Under the pieces are notes generated by a model. The model had not been told where the DNA came from, ran no database searches, and saw only the letters and a program-made list of their open reading frames with translations. This document shows positions 56,654-64,000 of a stretch of DNA of 64,000 bases, piece after piece; the stretch's first letter is position 1, and the number at the start of each line of letters is the position of its first letter. The DNA is from Rosellinia necatrix. Its lineage: Eukaryota; Ascomycota; Sordariomycetes; Xylariales; Xylariaceae. Made by a program: the position numbers and the translations under genes. Location: NCBI GenBank assembly GCA_021209875.1, contig JAGYVD010000010.1, positions 1,674,001 to 1,738,000 of the forward strand. The letters run 5' to 3'.

Positions 56654-57607
56654 GGGGTTGACACGCCTTTTCGTCGAGGGTGGATACGCTAACCCTGCCC
56701 TTCTCGAACGGATGGAACTTACTGAAAGCATGGGCCAATTCTTGCAGAAGGTCAACATTATCCGTGACGTACATGAAGATTTCGAGGACAGCCGTCGCTT
56801 CTGGCCCAAGGATATCTGGTGCAAGTACGTCGATAAGTGGGATGACCTCTTCGACCCTAAGTATCGCACTCAGGCTCTCCACTGCAGCTCCGAGATGGTC
56901 CTCAACGCCCTAAAACACGCCGACGAGTGCTTATTCTATATGGCCGGTATCAAGGAGCAAAGCGTCTTCAACTTCGTCGCCATTCCCCAGACCATGGCAA
57001 TCGCCACTCTGGACCTTGTTTTCCAAAACCCTAAGATCTTCTATAGCCATATCAAGATCACCAAAGGCGATGCTTGTCACCTGATGACACAGTCAACTCA
57101 GAACTTGCGCCTGGTGTGTGACGTTTTTAGGAAATACTCGAAGCGGATAGCTCAGAAGAACGATCCAAGAGATCCTCATTATCTCGAGATTAGCATGGCG
57201 CTAGGCAAGGTCCGTTGAATACGATAATTTCTAGATGGATACGAAAGCTAACCTAAATCGATACAGCTTGAACAATTTATTGAAACCCTGTTCCCGACGC
57301 AAAACGTGAAGCAGGTCCAAGCGCTGCACGCAGAAAAGGTCAACGACTCAACATCCACGGGTGAATTCTGGGAATCGTTGATGTTGGTATTCGGTGTCAT
57401 TTTTTTCTTATTACTGGTGTCTGGTCTTATGGTATGTACACGAACAACCAACTCCCCTAAATCGGCGATCCATGCTTACAACGAGAACAGCTCGGCGCCG
57501 CCTGGGCGATGGGAGCTCGGTGGGATACGCTTCTGAGCAGTGGGGCCGCCTCAAGTGTCGAAGAAGCGGCCAAGATAACAGCCAAGATAACTCATGGAGA
57601 GTTATAG
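55966..57607 (+). CDS. ERG9: Squalene synthase (farnesyl-diphosphate farnesyltransferase)
   Basis: Four exons, 55966-56033, 56153-57209, 57267-57431 and 57491-57607, with GT-AG introns of 119, 57 and 59 bases, give 468 aa. The enzyme joins two farnesyl diphosphates to squalene with NADPH, the first committed step to ergosterol, on the ER membrane (EC 2.5.1.21). Motifs are intact: the start [14 protein letters not shown], the first aspartate-rich site [23 protein letters not shown], and the second site [20 protein letters not shown] with [15 protein letters not shown] lies near the end of the catalytic domain. The C-terminal membrane anchor ([17 protein letters not shown]) is split from its tail [15 protein letters not shown] by intron 3. 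Length is normal for filamentous fungi. The start is fixed by the family N-terminus. No other ergosterol gene is in the window. Confidence 0.96.
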
Positions 57608-58997
57608 TGCTTTTGCCCTTGTACTATTACCGGGGTCTTTAATGCCCTTACTCATGATGATGAACTATTTCTGCGAAATAACAAAGGAAACCGGTATAGG
57701 CGCTGTTGCAATTAGGCTCTAATGAGGTGGTTTCGGTCAGGGGAACAGACCAAAGAGGCTTAAGGTTTGTTCGGCACCTCGAACTCCTACTCCTTACCTA
57801 GCATACATCCGTATTCATTAATTATTAATCTTGCCATCCTTTGGCTCCGCCCTTTGTCACGGTTCCGGGGGTTTTTACATGGCGACGTCAGCGTGCGTGG
57901 GAAGGTATGGGGAGAACACGGAAATGCACGGATGTCAAATTACAATCCAGTCTTTTTCCATGACTGTGGTTGTGCCGAGAAGTGCTGATATAAACCAACC
58001 CATCGCGAGGAGTACCGAGACCCAACAGCGGCTCGTAGGCACTCGATGGTCTGAACCCCGCTCTTTGTTATAATATGCGGGTTTTACTGTCGAGGATCGC
58101 GAACATTTTCGTGCCATGTCCCATTATATTCCGTCTATCTCCCTCATTGTATCGTCCGTTTAGTCCATGGGATATAATGCATGGTCAGGTGGCTTACGTG
58201 GCATGACTAACACAGGGATTTATCGATGGCGAACGGGGTGGCAGAGTAAGCTTAAAGGACGGCTGAGAGTGTACGAATGCGAGGACACATACCTAGGTAG
58301 CTGTGTGGTCATAGATAACGGATATAATATGAAATCCCAATACTCTCTCACCTTAGACAAGTTCCCGTTTTGTGACGGCGGCCGCGTCAACCCCGCTCCC
58401 GTCTCACCCACATACCCCACGTTCATGAATATCTTAAAAAGCCCTGCCTCTCTCCTTATCGTCGGGGATGGTGTACTTCGAAAACGAGTACGACGGAGAC
58501 AATCAATTGTGAACACGAATACGATATAAGTGCATTGAATGCGGGTATGTTATATACTTTAAAGATACCACATTTATACTACCCAGAGAAAATATACATG
58601 CATACCTCCAGGTAGTTGTGGCATTGATATGTAAATGATATGCCGTGAAGTGGTCATCCCGTTCAAAAAATCAAAAAAAAAACAAGCACCCTAAAAACAG
58701 TTCCAAACATCAGATTGGTCAGTCGCTTCCATCATATAGTTTCTTCTAGGGATTTTTGTTCTTCTGGTTGAAAACATATTTCGCTTTCGAGGAAAAAAAA
58801 CCCAATATCGCTCTCGCGACCTCTCGTCTAGGCTACGTATGTGGATTATATATAAAAAAAGAAAATGCAAACCCAATCGCCATTTGTCTTTTGCCCTTTC
58901 GCTGCCGTTTAAAAAAAGAAAGAACGGGTGACAGCGGGGCTGAAGCGATCATCCCGCTACCGAGACGATAAAAATTCAAAGCCGCCCCAGGGATAAT
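57608..58997. other. Convergent spacer, 1.4 kb
   Basis: This holds the 3' ends of squalene synthase (plus) and the subtilisin gene (minus). A and T homopolymer runs at 58660-58860 fit untranslated ends. The frame at 58167-58529 has no recognisable features. Confidence 0.5.
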
Positions 58998-60491
58998 CTA
59001 TAGGTTCCCGTTGTTGGCGATGGCGCTGGTGGTGCCCCGGACGTTCCTCACGACGGTGGCGCCGCTGGCTTGGGCGAGCTCCTGCATGCGGTTGTTGACG
59101 TCGGTGGCACTGGCGAGGCCCTCGAGGCTCATCAGGTAGGCGGCGAGGCCGGCGACGTGTGGTGAGGCTGTTAGGGCGGGGTCAGCATTGATCCGAAGAG
59201 AACGGCGAGGGGAAGGAGAAATGAGGGGATAGAGTGGAAGGGGGGGAAATAACTTACCCATAGAGGTACCACTGAGGGTGGCGGTGTCGCTGTCGCTGCC
59301 GATGCCGACGCTGAGGACGTCGACGCCGGGGCCGTAGATGTCGACGACAGTGCCGAAGTTGCTGAAGTCGGCGCGTTGGTCGGTGAGGGCATCGAGGGCG
59401 CCGACGGTGATGGCGTTAGGGGCGCTGGCGGGGCTCGTGTTGGCGGCATCCTGGGCTTCATTACCGGCAGCGACAACAGGGACGACGCCAGCGGTGGCAA
59501 TGGCCTCGATGGCAGCGTTGATCGCGCGCGACTGCCCGCCGCCGAGTGACATGTTCATCACGGCCTTGCCGCTCAGCTTCTTCTGCTGCACGTCACTCTC
59601 GACGAAGTTCAGCCCATCTAGCACGTCCGCGTTGGTGCCGCCTCCGTCCGCATCCAGCACCTTGACGCCAATCAGCTTCACGTTCTTGGCCACGCCGAAC
59701 GTCGCGCCGCCAACAGTGCCCGAGACGTGGGAACCGTGGCCGTTCTCATCGGTGTCCTGGATGCCGCGTTAGTCTTTATATCTAGTCATGCTAACCTCCG
59801 TATATCGGATCGGAAAAAGGAGGGGAAGGAAGGGGGAAAGGGGGGGGGTAGGTTTGGGAATAGGGGAGTAGAAACTTACAGCAGAACCTTCGATGGCGTT
59901 AAACTCTAGGGTAGCACGTCCCTGGAACTCCTCGTGAGTCGTCCGGATACCCGTATCCACCACGTAGACGGTGATGCCCTGGCCCGCGGAGTCGTCGAAA
60001 ACATAGCTATCCTGGCCGGCTTGGGCGTGGCTGAGGCGGACTAGTCCCGGGGGCGCATTGGCCTGGGCCACGAGCGCCGCTGCCTTGACGTACTGGTTGG
60101 CCTCGACGTAGGACACCATGTCCATGGCGTTGATCTGAGCGGCCATGATCTCGTCGCTCTCCATGGCGGTCGCGCGCCAGCCATTGGCCATGGAGAAGGA
60201 GCGGACGTTGGTCGACAGCAGCCGGCCGGTGGAGTCACGCTTGTTCAGGTTGCGCTTCTTGATCGCCGTCCGGATGGAGGTCTCCTGGGCGTCGATGTCC
60301 TCCGACTTGAACGTGCTGTTGTACACCACGATGTATGAGTTGGGCACGATGTTCTTGGCCTCCGGGTTGCTGACGAACGTGCTCACGTCGGGGATCGCCT
60401 GGGAGTTGAAGTTGCGGACGGGTCCTGCCAGCGCACCCAGGGGGGCGAGGGACAGGAGACCCGTCAGGAGAGAGGAAAATGAAGGGGCCAT
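58998..60491 (-). CDS. Secreted subtilisin-like serine protease (proteinase K type, S8)
   Basis: Three minus-strand exons, 60491-59880, 59756-59258 and 59167-58998, with GT-AG introns of 123 and 90 bases, encode 426 aa. [22 protein letters not shown] is a signal peptide. An I9-type inhibitor propeptide follows ([11 protein letters not shown] to [11 protein letters not shown], about 50-136), and the mature enzyme probably begins near 145. The catalytic triad is Asp179 (YVVDTGI), His211 ([10 protein letters not shown], just after intron 1) and Ser369 (SGTSMASPH, split by intron 2 right after the Met codon); the oxyanion Asn is in VVAAGNE. Length and order match proteinase K/alkaline protease family members secreted by saprophytic and pathogenic fungi. 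It is expected to act extracellularly on proteins after autocatalytic removal of the propeptide. No cluster partner is evident. Confidence 0.95.
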
Positions 60492-63400
60492 CTTGACTGG
60501 ATTTGTATGTGTGAAACTTTCCTTGGCTGTGTCGCGGACAAGCCTAAGATATCGGAGAGGCTATGAACGAATGGTCGAGATGAAGGGGCTCAAACGATAA
60601 AAACTGCCAGGTTTGTGAGGGTGACGAAGAGAAGGTGAGAAAGAATTGGTCCCGGTCGAGAGATGAGAGACAGTAGAAGAATCGAAGGTATCAAAATGGA
60701 TGCTGGGTATAAATGATCGATGAGATGGCCAGAGACGAGGAGAGGATTAACGGTATCTCAGCACTTAAACGATGCCGTGTCTATCAAAGAGCCTCCGGTA
60801 TGTTTCAAACAAAGGGCGGGATAGAAATGAAGAAAGATGAAAGATGAAAAGTAAGTTGGACGGGAGGGGGACAGAAGGACAAGAGAAGAATGAAGATGGA
60901 AGATCAAGCGGGTATGAATATAAACCAGACGGCCCGGTATTGTGGTCTTTATTAAAGAACCGACCCCGACCAGAGTCTTGAGTCGATGGCCGGTCTTGGC
61001 TTTGGAGGGATTCATCCACAAACCACAAACCACAAGCCGCGGCCCAAACAACGAACAATCACAGTCGCATCCACCGCAACTGCCATATCTACAAGTGTCC
61101 CATATCCAAATTGCCTACCAACCCTCGACACACAATACATAGCTGTGGTTGACGTATGGGGCCCTTCTCCTGTCCACGACATTGTCGATGCGTCTCCTTC
61201 CGGTAAGGTACGTAAGAGAGGTAAGACGACAAGGGCTGCTTTGTTTGAAGAGCATGAATCGAGGCATGCCGTCCCCATTTTTTGGACGATATAGCCAAAG
61301 ACGGTGGGCCAGTCGGAGGCTCAAGGTCGTCGCGGAGGCGCGTATGTGGGCTGAGGTTACGAGAGCGTTGCCGCCAAGTCAAACGATTGGCTAGTAAGGG
61401 ACCCCCCCTGCTGCCCTCTTGCCTCGACGGCCACGAGGTACGGAGTACATGTCTCCTTTTCCCGTTCCCTCTGGTCCTTTGGCGCCCCCCTCTCTTTCCC
61501 TCTCTTCTGGACCATGTACCTTTGGGCCTGCTCTGGTTCGCCGCCCCTTGTCCCTTCCCTGCCCGTCCCTGTCCCTCCCAAAAGCCGCGTAGATCCACCC
61601 CGCCGCCGCTTGCACACTAGCGACAATCGACAATCCCTACCGGGGCCTGTAACAGGTCGACTGGGGAAATAACAGGGGTCGTTTTGCGACACGCCCTGGA
61701 CGCAAGCCCCGACACTGATTTGCCTCGTGCGCGTCGTCGCCTTGTGCAGCCCTGCTGGGCAGCTAACTAAAGGGGGGGAGAGGAGAGGGACTAACTACAA
61801 GTACCTCCACTACAGCAATACACTACAGCACTACCTACACTATAGCACTACACTCCAACACCTGATATTAACGTCTAATCTAGGTGAGTACCATTACCAT
61901 AGTACCTACACTAATGGGTTCTCCCGAGCAGCACCCGGCGGAAGAACCAAGTTCCTGTAGGACCGGTAGGTCGTGCTGTGGCCGTGTTGTGGCCGTTGTC
62001 GAGAGGCGCATGCTTCATTTTTATAGCATCTTCGGATGGCGCGCTCAACACGGATAACGGGAACCTGCCTCCTTGCAGCGGAACGGCAATCTACCCGGCC
62101 ATTACACGCGCAACGCTACGTCGTATACAGAATTAGGTTGGTATTTCGCGATTGATTCCCCGCAGCGTTGTAGCATTTAGGTAGGTATGTACCAGTATCT
62201 ACAATATCTAACATGTGTATCCATCCATCCCTATGATGAGATGGACAACCTCATCATGATCGGGCGAAGAGGATGTATCGCCGAAACGCTGAAACGCGAG
62301 AGCATCCGCCCATACTTCCTGCCATCTGCTGCAGCTCGGCTCTCTAGACAATGGAGCGCGCGTTATTTGTGTCGTTTGTATATCTAATTAGGTAGGTGGA
62401 ATCTGAAGCGCCGAAAGGAAAATAGCAGGTTGTTTGAAGTAGTACGGAGCAGTCGAGGCTATATCCAGGGTACATGTATAATAATAACACTGCAGGCACG
62501 AGATGGGTTCAACCACGGAGAAATCCCACCGAAAACCGGCCTTGCTGCTGTATAAGGAGAGGGGACCCGACTAGGGGGCTTCAAGGTTGACAGCGAAAAA
62601 GGAGAAGAAGAAAGACGGCTTGCACCCTCTCCGCAGAGACTCTCGCCAGCCATGTCGTCTTCGCTGGCGTCGGCTGTTACCCGAGTATCAGCTAGCCAGC
62701 ACCTAGCCTTGGGCATCAGATCTGATATGCTTCCATCATGTCGCAACACCAGACAAAAGGAAGATTCACATCAACCCTCGACTACACGCATTTGCAATGG
62801 CCTACCCCGGACGGTCAATCCGTCGGCGCTCCAGCGTCAGTAACATGATGCAAGAGGAGTGCATTGGTCCAAGATTAAAACAAAACAGGTGGTGACGGAT
62901 CCCAGGAGCGATCTCAAACGATCGTTCGGCGCCAAGACTTCGCCATGTCTCGGGTTCATTATTAACAAGTGTCGCTTCAGTACCAGCAATGCATGGACGG
63001 ACGCCTCATCGCTTGCCTGGCTACCTAGCAGATGGATCCTCCACTCACCTCGCTCGGCTGCGTGCCGTACGAGCAGGTATATTCGCTCTCATTTAAGTGA
63101 TTGTCGGTTCGCACATCACAGGGCGGTTTGGAGGGCCAGAACAGGCCAAGCCGACAGAAGATATAACAACGTGCAGACAGACCGCTAGAGCATGCAACTT
63201 AACTAGGCATATATCTAGATATAAATAAGTAAGGTTAACTGCATAGTTAGTTGACGACTGTAGTGGCTCATGGTCATTTATTTCATAGCCATTGGTTGGG
63301 TCCGTTTTTGTGCTCGGTCCAGAAACCTGTCTCAGCACTGTCAGGGAGTCCCGATGAGTCTGGATACGGCAACGGTGCCGTTTACACTTTTACACTACAG

Positions 63401-64000
63401 GTGTAGTTGCGTGCGGCAACTGGCCCGCTTGTTTGTGGCTTGCTCCATGTGCTCTGTAGTACCGCCCATTGGGGTCTCCTTGCAGGACGTACGAAGAGGC
63501 TGAAGACAAGTGGACGACAATTGCTCTTACTTACTAACGTACTTGTGCAAGTACTGAGATTATGGTAGTTATGGCTAGGTGCATCATCTTGGGCAATTTT
63601 CTTTTTCTCGCGTACAGCCACACAACTATCCGGGAGCTTGTAGCGCTAGCAAACTTGTCATAGGTTGACTATGTGATACACAGATGGCAGCGTTTGATCT
63701 ATGCACCGCTATACCATGTATGTATGCGTACTTGTATTGCAATAAAGCATAGCGCATGACCGAGGCTATCATAGACTTCCCATGAAACCCCATGTGCTTC
63801 TTGTAGTTATTATTGGAGTGACGAGTAACGAGCAGCAAGCCCACCATCCCCGGCCCTATTTGCCTATATTACCAATGTTATTGTTGTTGTCATTTTTTCT
63901 TTGTTCTCGCAGCACCAAGGCCTAAGAAGTTATTTATTTATTTATTAATTACCATCTCCTTTCAACAGGACCCAAGCACCGTCATGCACGGCCATGCCCG
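60492..64000. other. Right-end spacer, 3.5 kb
   Basis: No complete gene is supportable. GC-rich paired frames at 61089-61692 on both strands have no family resemblance, and CACTACA/CTAC repeats occur at about 61800-61870. A TTTATTTATTTATTAATT run followed by a pyrimidine-rich CTCCTTTCAACAG at 63956-63968 resembles a 3' splice site, so an exon of a gene extending to the right may begin at 63969. The promoter of the subtilisin gene is at the left end. Confidence 0.45.

Noticed and set aside
56214..56882. 222-codon antisense frame inside squalene synthase
   Set aside because: The sense strand has all squalene synthase motifs; the antisense protein resembles nothing and lacks independent support.

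Overview
The window is nuclear DNA from a filamentous ascomycete, probably a Sordariomycete. The evidence is short GT-AG introns (mostly 53-190 bases) with CTAAC/CTGAC-like branch sites, intron-rich housekeeping genes, fungal-type protein families, and gene-poor spacers full of TAGG/CCTA tetranucleotide tracts. There are no operons, CRISPR arrays, rRNA genes or tRNA genes, and I found no intact transposon. The species cannot be read from the sequence.

Left part (1-20.6 kb). A gene with cyclic-nucleotide-binding domains runs off the left edge on the minus strand. A 5.6-kb repeat-bearing spacer follows. Then come a mitochondrial Bax-inhibitor/GHITM-type protein (6485-7579 +), a membrane-anchored MsrA (8773-9578 -) and a seven-exon gene for a diverged ribosomal protein eL33 (10335-11119 +). 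An 8.5-kb stretch rich in microsatellites and without a supportable gene leads to a sulfotransferase-like P-loop protein (19638-20600 +).

Middle part (23.6-41.6 kb). This holds a sugar-porter MFS transporter (23683-25574 -), a BNR_4 beta-propeller protein with a Glu/Lys minisatellite (27071-29112 +), a Ted1/PGAP5-type metallophosphoesterase (29359-31137 -), a small unrecognised acidic-tailed protein (31874-32457 -) and a Tim17/22/23-like membrane protein (32978-33650 +). Proline dehydrogenase (34856-36412 +), the KEOPS subunit Cgi121 (36749-37800 -) and a CCCH zinc-finger RBR ubiquitin ligase (39203-41608 +) complete it.

Right part (44.3-60.5 kb). Three consecutive minus-strand genes encode a divergent beta-tubulin paralogue (44338-46186), an NmrA-like NAD(P)-binding protein (46829-47950) and an ankyrin-vWA protein (48820-50783). 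The last two need GC-AG introns to read through. They are followed by a zinc-independent medium-chain reductase (51940-52992 +), squalene synthase (55966-57607 +) and a proteinase K-type subtilisin (58998-60491 -). The final 3.5 kb is spacer, with a possible exon entering at the right edge.

Most genes are independent housekeeping or metabolic units: ergosterol synthesis, proline catabolism, tRNA t6A modification, GPI-anchor remodelling and methionine repair. No secondary-metabolite backbone enzyme is present. The features most worth a second look are the unusually diverged but intact eL33, the divergent beta-tubulin with Tyr167 and Ser239, the run of GC-AG introns at 46.9-50.0 kb, the ankyrin-vWA architecture and the repeat-expanded BNR_4 protein. 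All exon boundaries were worked out by hand from splice signals, reading frame and family conservation; none was checked against transcripts.
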